34,739 nucleotides of DNA, taken from NCBI GenBank assembly GCA_002385985.1, contig DGEO01000039.1:1-34739 (forward strand). The letters are read 5' to 3'. Position 1 is the first letter of the stretch. Every line of letters begins with the position of its first letter. Below the pieces are notes generated by a model that saw only the letters and a program-made list of their open reading frames with translations, had not been told where the DNA came from and made no database searches. Shown in pieces: positions 1 to 6,846 of this stretch. The DNA is from Anaerolineaceae bacterium UBA3924 (GTDB lineage Bacteria; Chloroflexota; Anaerolineae; Anaerolineales; Anaerolineaceae). Made by a program: the position numbers and the translations under genes.

Positions 1-19
1 AGATGTGTATAAGAGACAG
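1..19 (+). other. Tn5 mosaic end (library adapter)
   Basis: The first 19 bases equal the hyperactive Tn5 mosaic end used in tagmentation libraries, AGATGTGTATAAGAGACAG, and its reverse complement closes the window. This is sequencing-library sequence, not genomic DNA. Confidence 0.97.
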
Positions 20-68
20 GGGTAATACGGCTTCTCAGCAAGCCCGGATACATTTGAAATGCAGTAAA

Positions 69-108
69 GAGCCGCCAGAACTCCATTCAGGAGTTGAGCG
101 GCTCGTTT
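69..108 (+). terminator. intrinsic terminator, probably bidirectional
   Basis: Hairpin with outer stem GAGCCGC (69-75) / GCGGCTC (98-104) and inner stem AACTCC (79-84) / GGAGTT (90-95) around a 5-base loop, followed on the plus strand by GTTTT. On the minus strand it is followed by TTTAC. It would end a plus-strand gene lying off the left edge and also the minus-strand gene ending at 164. Bases 20-68 contain nothing else I recognise. Confidence 0.75.
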
Positions 109-163
109 TCATCTCCCCTATCAACAACATGCTCAGCGGAGCGGCCCGCCCGGCGGCCAGCCC

Positions 164-676
164 CTACTGGTAGCGCTCCGTCCGGTCGAACAGGTCAACC
201 AGGTAGCCCTGGTTGTGCTTCATACCCTTGATTTCCAGCGTCAGCGTCTGCACCCGGTCCCAGTCCCCGCGCTGGATCACATCGCGCAGCTCCAGCGTCT
301 TCTCCGCAATGCCCGCCCAGCGCGGCCCGCCAATGCTGTAGGCCTGGAACTTGTTCTTCCAGTTGCCCTCGGCAAAGGCCTGGTGCACATCCTCCAGGCT
401 CAGGCCGGTCCGCTCGCGGTACGGCTCCTCGATCGCCGCGGGGTCGGTCAAATGCACCGTGCGGTGATAAATCTGCCCGGCCTGTTTCTCGCGCTCGCGC
501 TGGAAAAACCCGTGTGTCAGGTCAGCTTTGCGGGCGATTTCTTCATGATGGTGCGGCTGAAGCGCGCCGATTTCGGCATACAGGGCAAAGAGCAGCTTGC
601 GGTAGAAAAACAGCGCCAGTTCGTGCTGCGGGTTTTCAGGCTGCTCTCCCTTTTTCACCTGCTTCGGCTTACTCAA
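164..676 (-). CDS. conserved hypothetical protein, 170 aa
   Basis: I do not recognise a family. The product is a soluble, charged 170-residue protein with no signal peptide or membrane segment. It has a Lys-rich N-terminus, a His-rich patch (HHHEE near residues 42-46) and mostly helix-forming sequence with many Trp/Tyr/Phe residues in the second half. The start is a TTG codon at 676. It overlaps the stop of the upstream membrane-protein gene by 8 bases (TTGAGTAA), so the two are almost certainly co-transcribed and translationally coupled. The tight coupling suggests a shared function with the small membrane protein, but no role can be named. A terminator at 69-108 closes the pair. Confidence 0.75.
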   Translation of the reverse strand: MSKPKQVKKGEQPENPQHELALFFYRKLLFALYAEIGALQPHHHEEIARKADLTHGFFQREREKQAGQIYHRTVHLTDPAAIEEPYRERTGLSLEDVHQAFAEGNWKNKFQAYSIGGPRWAGIAEKTLELRDVIQRGDWDRVQTLTLEIKGMKHNQGYLVDLFDRTERYQ

Positions 677-1037
677 AGCGGTTCTCCAGATACGGGCGGA
701 GGATCAGATAAACGCCTGCCAGGATCAGAAGGATGGGGAATACCGGTAAATTCACCCCGAACATGCTTCCCATCCCGGACAGCAGGGCGATCATCCCCAG
801 CACCACGGTGAACCCGCTCACCTTGATGTGCAGCACGAAGCGGGCGGCGTTCAGGCCAAGCATCACCAACCCGGCGCCCACCAGCCAGGCCCCTTCCGGA
901 ACCCAGCGGTCCGGCACCAGCGCCAGGCCTCCCAGAATGATCAGAAACAGCCCCCAGGCCATGCGCTCCAGGCGCTGGTTGGTGGCCGCATGATAGTCAA
1001 TCGTATTCTGGTTCACGTTGGATGGAATTTGCTGCAT
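669..1037 (-). CDS. small membrane protein, LiaF-TM/DUF5668-like
   Basis: 122 residues. After about 25 polar residues there are four hydrophobic stretches (about 27-41, 48-65, 72-90 and 97-113), some separated by short turns, ending in a short charged tail (RPYLENRFE). Gly/Leu-rich paired helices of this kind are typical of the LiaI/LiaF-like transmembrane region (DUF5668) found in small bacterial envelope proteins. The family call is by pattern only. The ATG at 1037 has an AGGAG about 13 bases upstream, which is far for a ribosome site, so the start is only moderately sure. First gene of a two-gene minus unit with the 170-aa protein; divergent from the SET gene. Confidence 0.7.
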   Translation of the reverse strand: MQQIPSNVNQNTIDYHAATNQRLERMAWGLFLIILGGLALVPDRWVPEGAWLVGAGLVMLGLNAARFVLHIKVSGFTVVLGMIALLSGMGSMFGVNLPVFPILLILAGVYLILRPYLENRFE

Positions 1038-1119
1038 TTGAAATCCACTGCTCCTTTCAACCTGTATACGAACACCGGCGCTCAGGGTAGCAATTCCCCC
1101 TTAATTTATCACAAAAACA

Positions 1120-1148
1120 TCGTCAAATGAGGTCACTCATTGTATAAT
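1120..1148 (+). promoter_or_regulatory. sigma-70-type promoter for the SET-domain gene
   Basis: A perfect TATAAT lies at 1143-1148 with TCGTCA (4/6 to TTGACA) at 1120-1125, spacer 17. It gives a leader of about 60 bases before the ATG at 1218. Because it lies downstream of the longest possible in-frame start (TTG at 1140), it supports the shorter reading frame. Confidence 0.6.
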
Positions 1149-1217
1149 ATGCCGTCTATCTCCCGGTTTTTCGCCATCCCAACGAACCAATCCGGGATCA
1201 TATTCTCCAGGAGATCA

Positions 1218-1787
1218 ATGGAAACAACTTTCTACTCTTTCTGTTCTCCCAAGCTGGAGCTGCGCCCTTGCTATGAAAAAGGTGGCTATGGCCTGTTTGC
1301 CCGCCTGCCCATCCAGGCCGGTGAACTGCTGGCAATGTGGGGCGGTCAGGTGGTTACCGGTGCGCAGCTGGCCGAACTTCCCCTGGAACGTCAGATTCAC
1401 GGCATTCAGGTTGACGATGATCTGTACCAGGTGCCCCTGACCGAGGGAGACCCGGCCGACTACTTCAACCACTCCTGCGACCCCAACTGCGGGATGAGCA
1501 GCCCCATTTCCCTGGTTGCCATGCGGGACATCGAGGTGGGCGAAGAGGTCTGCTTCGATTACGCGATGAGTGATTCCAGCGACTACGATGAATTTGAGTG
1601 TCACTGCGGTTCTGCGCTTTGCCGCGGAAAAGTGACCGGGAGAGACTGGCAGCTGCCCGAGCTGCAGGCCCGCTATTACGGCTACTTTTCCCCTTACCTG
1701 CAGCGGCGCATCGAACGCCTGGCGTTAATGCCTGCCAGCAAAGAAGTGGCTTTCAACGCGCTGCAAGAAAAACCGGCTGCTCGCTGA
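1218..1787 (+). CDS. SET-domain protein-lysine methyltransferase-like protein
   Basis: 189 residues containing a compact SET domain and post-SET Cys cluster. Visible motifs: GYGLFA near residues 24-28 (SAM-binding N-SET turn), NHSCDPN at 84-90 (pseudoknot core of SET domains), the EEVCFDYA segment at 109-116 carrying the catalytic-region Tyr, and CHCGSALCRG at 128-137, a post-SET zinc motif. The family transfers methyl from SAM to lysine side chains; the bacterial substrate is unknown. The start at 1218 is chosen over an upstream TTG at 1140 because AGGAG lies at 1209-1213 and the promoter -10 falls inside the longer frame. It stands alone between its promoter and a terminator at 1814-1841. 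Confidence 0.9.
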   Translation: METTFYSFCSPKLELRPCYEKGGYGLFARLPIQAGELLAMWGGQVVTGAQLAELPLERQIHGIQVDDDLYQVPLTEGDPADYFNHSCDPNCGMSSPISLVAMRDIEVGEEVCFDYAMSDSSDYDEFECHCGSALCRGKVTGRDWQLPELQARYYGYFSPYLQRRIERLALMPASKEVAFNALQEKPAAR

Positions 1788-1813
1788 CCGCAGGGTGAAA
1801 ACGTGCCTCTTCA

Positions 1814-1841
1814 GGCCTGCCCGAAAGGGGCAGGCCCTTTT
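1814..1841 (+). terminator. intrinsic terminator after the SET gene
   Basis: Perfect 9-bp stem GGCCTGCCC (1814-1822) / GGGCAGGCC (1828-1836), loop GAAAG, followed by CTTTT. It lies 27 bases after the SET stop codon and separates that gene from the next promoter. Confidence 0.85.
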
Positions 1842-1859
1842 CGAATCTCCCGAACTCGC

Positions 1860-1888
1860 TTGACGCTGCCAGACCGGCATGCTATATT
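1860..1888 (+). promoter_or_regulatory. promoter of the DUF62-DUF58-DUF4129 operon, leaderless type
   Basis: TTGACG at 1860-1865, 17-base spacer, then extended -10 TGC-TATATT (hexamer 1883-1888). Only six bases separate the -10 from the ATG at 1895, so transcription would start at or next to the start codon. No ribosome binding site precedes the ATG. Confidence 0.75.
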
Positions 1889-1894
1889 CCAGTC

Positions 1895-2743
1895 ATGCCC
1901 GGTTCCCCCTCTGGACAGCCCATCATCACCCTGCTGACCGATTTCGGCCACCGCGACGGCTACCCCGGCGTGATGAAGGGCGTGATCTGGTCGATCGCCC
2001 CCAACGCCAGACTGGTCGACCTGAGCCACGACATCCCCGCCCAGAACGTGCACGCTGGCGCGCTGGTACTGGGCCGCGCGGTGCCCTACTTTCCGCCCGG
2101 CACCATTCATGTCGCCGTGGTCGACCCGGGGGTGGGCAGCACGCGCCGGGCTATCAGCGCCCGGCTGGGAGAGCAGTATTTCGTACTTCCCGACAACGGC
2201 CTGCTGACCTACGCCCTGGAATGGGCAGCCGAGCGCAGCCTGCCGGCGGCCTTCATTGAACTGGACCGTCCGGAGTACTGGCTGCAGCCGGTCAGCCGCT
2301 CTTTCCACGGGCGGGATATCTTCGCTCCCGCCGCCGCCCATCTGGCCGCAGGCGCGCCCTGGGAACAGCTGGGGACGCCCATCGAGCATCCCCTCCTCCT
2401 GCCAGTGAATGAGCCACGGCGCACGCCGGAGGGCTGGCAGGGAGCCATCATCGATGTCGACCGCTTCGGCAACCTGATCACCAACCTCACGCGGGAACAC
2501 CTCGAGCCGGGCCGGGCAAAGGAGATCCGCCTGGCTTCGTCTCGCATCAAGGGCATCGTGCAGACCTTCAGCGACCGCCCGGCAGGCGAAATCATCGCCA
2601 TGTACGATTCGGACGGCCGCCTGAGCATCTGCCAGGTCAACGGGCACGCTGCGGAGGCCCTGCGGGCCGGCCCCGGCAGCCCGGTGGAAGTGGTCATGGC
2701 CGCCGCAGCCGGCGGCTGGCCGGACACAGGCGAGGGCCGCTGA
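1895..2743 (+). CDS. S-adenosyl-L-methionine hydrolase (adenosine-forming), DUF62 family
   Basis: 282 residues, the usual length of the SAM hydroxide adenosyltransferase family, which cleaves SAM with water to adenosine and methionine and is related to fluorinase/chlorinase. Seen: TLLTDFG (12-18), DGYPGVMKG (21-29), VVDPGVG, LPDNGLL, FHGRDIFAPAAAHLA and, in the C-terminal domain, IDVDRFGNLITN. These match the N-terminal SAM-binding and C-terminal beta-barrel parts. The ATG is fixed by a promoter whose -10 ends six bases upstream. First gene of a three-gene operon; its stop overlaps the next start (TGATG). The adenosine product would feed the same pool as AhcY and PfkB at 28.7-31 kb. Confidence 0.93.
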   Translation: MPGSPSGQPIITLLTDFGHRDGYPGVMKGVIWSIAPNARLVDLSHDIPAQNVHAGALVLGRAVPYFPPGTIHVAVVDPGVGSTRRAISARLGEQYFVLPDNGLLTYALEWAAERSLPAAFIELDRPEYWLQPVSRSFHGRDIFAPAAAHLAAGAPWEQLGTPIEHPLLLPVNEPRRTPEGWQGAIIDVDRFGNLITNLTREHLEPGRAKEIRLASSRIKGIVQTFSDRPAGEIIAMYDSDGRLSICQVNGHAAEALRAGPGSPVEVVMAAAAGGWPDTGEGR

Positions 2744-3936
2744 TGCCCGTCCGCGTGTGGGCCTTCCTGCTGGTCATCTGCATCCTGGCGGGGACGCTTG
2801 GCAATCTGCCCTGGCTGGTCTTCCTGGCGACCACGGTCGGCATGCTGCTGCTGGTCACGCACCTTTGGCGCAGCCGCTCGCTGGACGGGGTCACCTACCG
2901 GCGCGTGTGGACCTACACCCGCGGCTTTCCGGGTGAAACCCTTCCGGTGCGGCTGCATATCGAAAACCGGAAAAAACTGCCGGTCCCCTGGCTGAAAATT
3001 GTCGATGAATGGCCGGCCGAAGCCCCTCCAGATGATAAGGAAGCGCTGCGCCCCTCACACCGCCAGGACCGCTCGTTGTTCACTCACTTTGTCACCCTGC
3101 CCGGCGGCCGGAAAGTGGAGCGGCATTACCATCTCAAGTTGGGCCGGCGGGGGAACTATTCCGTCGGACCGGCGGTGATGGAATCGGGCGACCCCTTCGG
3201 CATCCACGAGCTGCGGCGCGTCGGCGAGCAGCGCGATCAGATTACCATATACCCTGAAATCCTCTCCCTGCCCGACCTTCACCTGCCCACCGAGGACCCC
3301 TTCGGTGACCGGCAGACTCGCCGCACGCTGTTCAGCGATCCCAACCGGACCATCGGCGTACGGCCCTACCGCCCGGAAGACACCATGCGCTCCATCCACT
3401 GGAACGCCACCGCCCGGACCGGCGAGCTTCAGGTGCGGGTCTACCAGCCCATCTCCGCCCGGGCGCTGATGGTCTGCCTGAACGTCAGCCCCGCCCAGCA
3501 CTACTGGGAAGGTGTCGACCCGGCCGCGCTGGAGCAGCTGGTGAAGATTGCCGCCTCGCTGGCCTATCACGGCATGAACGCGGGCTACTCCATCGGGCTG
3601 CTCTCGAACGGCGGGTTCGCCAGCGCTGACCGCGCCTTCCGCATCGCCCCCGGACGCTCGCCGGAGCACCTGGCCGTGCTGCTGCAGTCGCTGGCCGGTG
3701 TCTCGCCGCTGACGCTGGCGCCCTTTGAAAAGCTGCTCATCCAGTCGATGTCCCAGATCCCCCTGGGCGCGACACTGCTGATCGTCACCTCGCATGTGCC
3801 CGCCGCGCTGGTGGACACCCTGATGCGGCTGAGGGAATACCGGGCCAACATTACCCTTCTGTCCATCCACCCCGAGCCGCCGCCGGACATCCCCGGCGTG
3901 CGCGGGATCCACCTGCCTTTCCAGAGGGAGTCATGA
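2743..3936 (+). CDS. DUF58-domain membrane protein
   Basis: 397 residues. Two hydrophobic segments at about residues 5-42 anchor the N-terminus. A beta-rich region follows, then the DUF58 signature RPYRPEDTMRSIHWNATA (around residues 207-224) leading into a von Willebrand A-like fold. DUF58 proteins usually sit with a MoxR-type AAA+ ATPase and transglutaminase/DUF4129 proteins. Here the start overlaps the SAM hydrolase stop by one base and the stop overlaps the DUF4129 start by four (ATGA), so all three are translated as one unit. No MoxR ATPase lies in the window. Biochemical role unknown. Confidence 0.9.
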   Translation: MPVRVWAFLLVICILAGTLGNLPWLVFLATTVGMLLLVTHLWRSRSLDGVTYRRVWTYTRGFPGETLPVRLHIENRKKLPVPWLKIVDEWPAEAPPDDKEALRPSHRQDRSLFTHFVTLPGGRKVERHYHLKLGRRGNYSVGPAVMESGDPFGIHELRRVGEQRDQITIYPEILSLPDLHLPTEDPFGDRQTRRTLFSDPNRTIGVRPYRPEDTMRSIHWNATARTGELQVRVYQPISARALMVCLNVSPAQHYWEGVDPAALEQLVKIAASLAYHGMNAGYSIGLLSNGGFASADRAFRIAPGRSPEHLAVLLQSLAGVSPLTLAPFEKLLIQSMSQIPLGATLLIVTSHVPAALVDTLMRLREYRANITLLSIHPEPPPDIPGVRGIHLPFQRES

Positions 3937-5375
3937 CCGCCAACGGCACTCCATCTGCTGCCCCGCTGCCGCTGCGCTGGCTGCTCTGGAACGAGAGCGC
4001 GTCCTTATTACGCCTGCTCACCGGCGCACTGTGGATCACCGGCTGGTACCAGGTGGTGCTCAACCGCCAGGCTGCCTGGCTGACCGCCTTCCTGGCCGTG
4101 CTTCTGGTGACCCTGATCAGCTACCTGCTGACCCGGGTCACCAGCCGGGTAGAGATGGACCTCTCTCGCGCCCGCATCACTGCCCTGGTGTGGACCGGAC
4201 TGGCGCTGGCGGTCACCACCGCCTGGCTGCGCCCGTCCGCCATCCTGCTGCCGGGAGGGGATACAGGGCAGGTCATCGACTCCAGCCTGAGCCTGTTCGT
4301 TCACCTGGTGATCATCCTGGTGGCGATCTTCCGCGGATTTCGTACCGCCGCCCGCCCGGCCGATTCAGGCTCGGTGCTCGGCGATTTTCAGGCCGGTGTG
4401 GCCGCCTACCTGCTGCTGGCCTTCGGTTTTCCGGCGCTGCCGCCGCAGGAGATCATCGGGTCCTTCATCCCGTTCCTGCTCGCCAGCCTGATCGCGCTGT
4501 CCTTAGCCCGGGTATCCGACATCAGCCTGCAGCGAGGCGGCCGCCTGCCCCCGTCGCTGCGGGAATGGGCCGGCCCCATTCTGATCGCCGTGATCGGGCT
4601 GGCGGCTGTCTCGCTGGGCGCGGCCTGGCTGGTCAGCCGCGAAATCGGTATCCTCGCCGTCGGTCTGTCCGTGCTCGGGCTGGTGCTGATCTTCGCCGTG
4701 GGGTTTATCCTCTCGCTGCCAATCCTGCTCATCCTTAACTGGCTGTTGCCCTGGCTGGAAAACGTGCTCGGCGCAGGGTTCGAGCTCACGCCCCTGCAAA
4801 ACCCGGCCGAAACCATCGACGAGACCCTGCTCCAGGGGCTGGAAGGCACCGCAGCAGAGGCGGCCGGGATGGACAGCGCGGTGCTGCCGGTTCTCGGGCT
4901 GGTGCTGCTGGCGCTGATCGCCCTGACAGTCTTCAGCCTGCGCCGCCGGACCCTCCCCTGGCGGCTGGCCGGGGCGCAGGAGGAACAGCTGGCCGACGCC
5001 CGCGGCGCGGGACCGGCTTCCCCGTACGCAGACTCCCCCCTGCGCCGCCGCTTCGGGCGAGGCCGCCAGCTGCTGGCCGCTGCCCGCATCCGGCGAATCT
5101 ACGCCGAACTGGAAACCCTATCCGCACGGCTGGGCCATCCTCGCAAGGCTGCTGAAACGCCGCTCGAGTTTGAGCGCACCCTGCGGCTGGCCTTCCCGGA
5201 GCAGGCCGCCGGCCTGGCGCTCATCACCGGCGCGTACCTGCGGGTGCGCTACGGGGAGCTGCCCGAAGATCGGGAAGAGCTGGAGCAAATCAACCGCGCC
5301 TGGGAAGAAATTCGCCGCTCCGGTAAGGCGCGGCTGCGGCAGGTGAAGAAAACCGCCCCCTCGGCCCGCGGCTAA
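3933..5375 (+). CDS. polytopic membrane protein with C-terminal DUF4129
   Basis: 480 residues. Several membrane helices lie in the first roughly 285 residues, an extracytoplasmic-looking stretch at about 285-320, a further helix near 320-340, then a cytosolic C-terminal region at about 385-465. The latter holds the DUF4129 pattern (AETPLEFERTL, then AYLRVRYGELP). DUF4129 is normally the C-terminal part of TgpA-type transglutaminases; the transglutaminase core with Cys-His-Asp is not present here, so this is a stand-alone membrane/DUF4129 form. Starts inside the DUF58 stop (ATGA). Ends convergently with the VTT gene: stops TAA and TAG share CTAA at 5372-5375, with no room for a terminator. Confidence 0.87.
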   Translation: MTANGTPSAAPLPLRWLLWNESASLLRLLTGALWITGWYQVVLNRQAAWLTAFLAVLLVTLISYLLTRVTSRVEMDLSRARITALVWTGLALAVTTAWLRPSAILLPGGDTGQVIDSSLSLFVHLVIILVAIFRGFRTAARPADSGSVLGDFQAGVAAYLLLAFGFPALPPQEIIGSFIPFLLASLIALSLARVSDISLQRGGRLPPSLREWAGPILIAVIGLAAVSLGAAWLVSREIGILAVGLSVLGLVLIFAVGFILSLPILLILNWLLPWLENVLGAGFELTPLQNPAETIDETLLQGLEGTAAEAAGMDSAVLPVLGLVLLALIALTVFSLRRRTLPWRLAGAQEEQLADARGAGPASPYADSPLRRRFGRGRQLLAAARIRRIYAELETLSARLGHPRKAAETPLEFERTLRLAFPEQAAGLALITGAYLRVRYGELPEDREELEQINRAWEEIRRSGKARLRQVKKTAPSARG

Positions 5376-5905
5376 AACAGGTCCACCACCGCGTCGCCCC
5401 CGTAGGCGACTGCGATCATTTTGAGCACTTTACCGGCCAGCGTCCACAGCAGGAATCGGGACAGCGGCATGCGCAGCCCCCCGGCGATGATCCCGGCCGC
5501 ATCAAATGCCGGGTTGGGAATCAGCGCCAGCGTGAAGATCACCGGCCCGCCGTATTTCTTCACATACTCTTCCAGCTTACCGTACCATTCGCGCTTTTCG
5601 AGCACGCCCTGCCCGCTGAACCCGGCCAGATAACCGGACATCTCGCCCAGCGTGGACCCTGCCCCGGCGACCAGACCCACCAGCAGTGGGTGGTAAATGG
5701 CCCCGGCCGCCGCCGCGACCAGCAGTCCGGGGACGGGAAGAAAGACGGATGCGTTGGATAACACGGAAATAATGAAGACCCCGGGCAGTCCCAGGGCCGA
5801 AAATCGAGCCAGATCATCCCGGTAGGAAACCGCCAGGATGGTAATTCCGATGAACGCCGCCAGTGCCAGCAGCCGCAGCCAGGATTTCCGCCAGGTCAGG
5901 GTCAT
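5372..5905 (-). CDS. VTT-domain (DedA/SNARE-associated) membrane protein
   Basis: 177 residues. One N-terminal hydrophobic helix (about 10-27) is followed by the VTT pattern: VFLPVPGLLVAAAAGAIYHP, then GSTLGEMSGYLAG with the conserved Gly/Glu, a charged amphipathic stretch (KREWYGKLEEYVKKYGG), then LIPNPAFDAAGIIAGGLRM and a terminal helix. The family includes DedA and TMEM41/VMP1 homologues with proposed lipid scramblase or undecaprenyl-phosphate transport roles; the specific role here is unknown. Start ATG overlaps the udk stop by four bases, so it is the second gene of a udk operon. Confidence 0.85.
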   Translation of the reverse strand: MTLTWRKSWLRLLALAAFIGITILAVSYRDDLARFSALGLPGVFIISVLSNASVFLPVPGLLVAAAAGAIYHPLLVGLVAGAGSTLGEMSGYLAGFSGQGVLEKREWYGKLEEYVKKYGGPVIFTLALIPNPAFDAAGIIAGGLRMPLSRFLLWTLAGKVLKMIAVAYGGDAVVDLF

Positions 5906-6543
5906 GGAATGGTTTCACCGCGCAGCATGGCTTCAATTCTGGCGGTGACCATATCCATCGCAACCGTGTTCAATCCGCCTTCCGGAATGATCACGTCAGC
6001 GTAGCGTTTGGAAGGCTCCACGAACTCCAGGTGCATCGGCCGGACCGTGCTCAGATACTGCTTGATCACGTTTTCCGTGGTACGCCCGCGCTCGGCCAGG
6101 TCCCGCTGCAGCCGGCGGATAAAGCGGATGTCCGGGTCGGTGTCCACGAAGATTTTGACGTCAAACAGCTCGCGCAGATCCGGCTCGACGAAGATCAGGA
6201 TGCCTTCCACGATGATCACCCGCTGGGGCTCGATGCGCACCGTGCGGTTGGTTCGCGAGTGCGTGGTGAAATCATAGATCGGCAGCTCGATCGGCTCCCA
6301 GTTTTTCAGCTTGCGGATGTGCTGGACAAGCAGGTCGGTCTCCAGGGAATCGGGGTGGTCAAAGTTCACCTGAGCCCGCTGAATCGGCCCCAGGTCACTC
6401 AGATCACGGTAGTAAGCGTCGTGCGGGAGGTAAGCGATGCGGTGGCTGCCCACCCTCTGCAGAATCACGTTGGCGACGGTTGTTTTTCCGGAGCCGGACC
6501 CGCCGGCAATGGCAATCACAAGGGGCGTTTCTCGTGTCAGCAT
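5902..6543 (-). CDS. udk: uridine kinase
   Basis: 213 residues. Phosphorylates uridine/cytidine with ATP or GTP in pyrimidine salvage. Seen: Walker A GGSGSGKTT (14-22), HDAYYRDL, NFDHPDSLETDLL, YDFTTHSR and IIVEGILIF (Walker B-like), DTDPDIRFIRRLQRD, and RPMHLEFVEPSKRYAD near the C-terminus, all typical of Udk. A longer in-frame ORF reaches 6696, but the ATG at 6543 gives the normal family length and has TATAAT at 6550-6555 only six bases upstream, so the upstream extension is not transcribed from this promoter. Followed by the VTT gene with ATGA overlap. Confidence 0.94.
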   Translation of the reverse strand: MLTRETPLVIAIAGGSGSGKTTVANVILQRVGSHRIAYLPHDAYYRDLSDLGPIQRAQVNFDHPDSLETDLLVQHIRKLKNWEPIELPIYDFTTHSRTNRTVRIEPQRVIIVEGILIFVEPDLRELFDVKIFVDTDPDIRFIRRLQRDLAERGRTTENVIKQYLSTVRPMHLEFVEPSKRYADVIIPEGGLNTVAMDMVTARIEAMLRGETIP

Positions 6544-6549
6544 AATTCG

Positions 6550-6555
6550 ATTATA
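6550..6555 (-). promoter_or_regulatory. -10 box directly upstream of udk
   Basis: Perfect TATAAT on the minus strand, six bases before the udk ATG. No convincing -35 at 16-18 bases and no ribosome site. It fits the leaderless arrangement seen at other genes here but is weaker evidence alone. Confidence 0.45.
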
Positions 6556-6718
6556 ACTGAGAAACGGCGAGGCTCCAGACCGGAATCGCTGCATTCTCAG
6601 CGCGCTTCTTTCTTTGCTACAATAAGCAAAAGAAGGGAACGTAGCGACGGCCGGTAACCGGCCGGCCGGGTTTGAGCCAGACCTTTTGCCCCGCAAACGG
6701 GGCCGATTAAAGAATTAG

Positions 6719-6791
6719 AGCCACCGAAGGGGATCGAACCCTTGACCCGTCGCTTACGAAGCGACTGCTCTGCCAGCTGAGCTACGGTGGC
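6719..6791 (-). tRNA. tRNA-Thr, anticodon CGU
   Basis: The 73 bases on the minus strand fold fully: acceptor GCCACCG/CGGTGGC, D arm GCTC/GAGC, anticodon stem GTCGC/GCGAC with loop TTCGTAA (anticodon CGT in DNA, reads ACG), five-base variable loop, T arm AAGGG/CCCTT with TTCGATC loop, discriminator T. The 3' CCA is not encoded, so it must be added by the CCA enzyme. Its own promoter lies at 6801-6829. Confidence 0.96.
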
Positions 6792-6800
6792 GCGAGCGAT

Positions 6801-6829
6801 ATTATACAGTACAGTTTTGGTTTTATCAA
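6801..6829 (-). promoter_or_regulatory. tRNA-Thr promoter
   Basis: On the minus strand TTGATA (6824-6829) and TATAAT (6801-6806) are separated by exactly 17 bases. The -10 ends nine bases before the mature tRNA 5' end. The promoter overlaps the upstream region of the divergent glycosyltransferase gene. Confidence 0.8.
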
Positions 6830-6846
6830 GAGAGAGCCGCCACCTG

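Noticed and set aside
1..19. Insertion sequence IS50/Tn5 end
   Set aside because: Only the engineered 19-base mosaic end at both contig ends, no transposase; it is library adapter.
6544..6696. N-terminal extension of Udk to 6696
   Set aside because: Extra 51 residues have no homologous pattern, and the -10 box lies inside the extension.
6688..6703. GCCCCG-CAAA-CGGGGC hairpin downstream of the tRNA as terminator
   Set aside because: The stem is perfect but no U-run follows on the tRNA strand; left as an unexplained hairpin.
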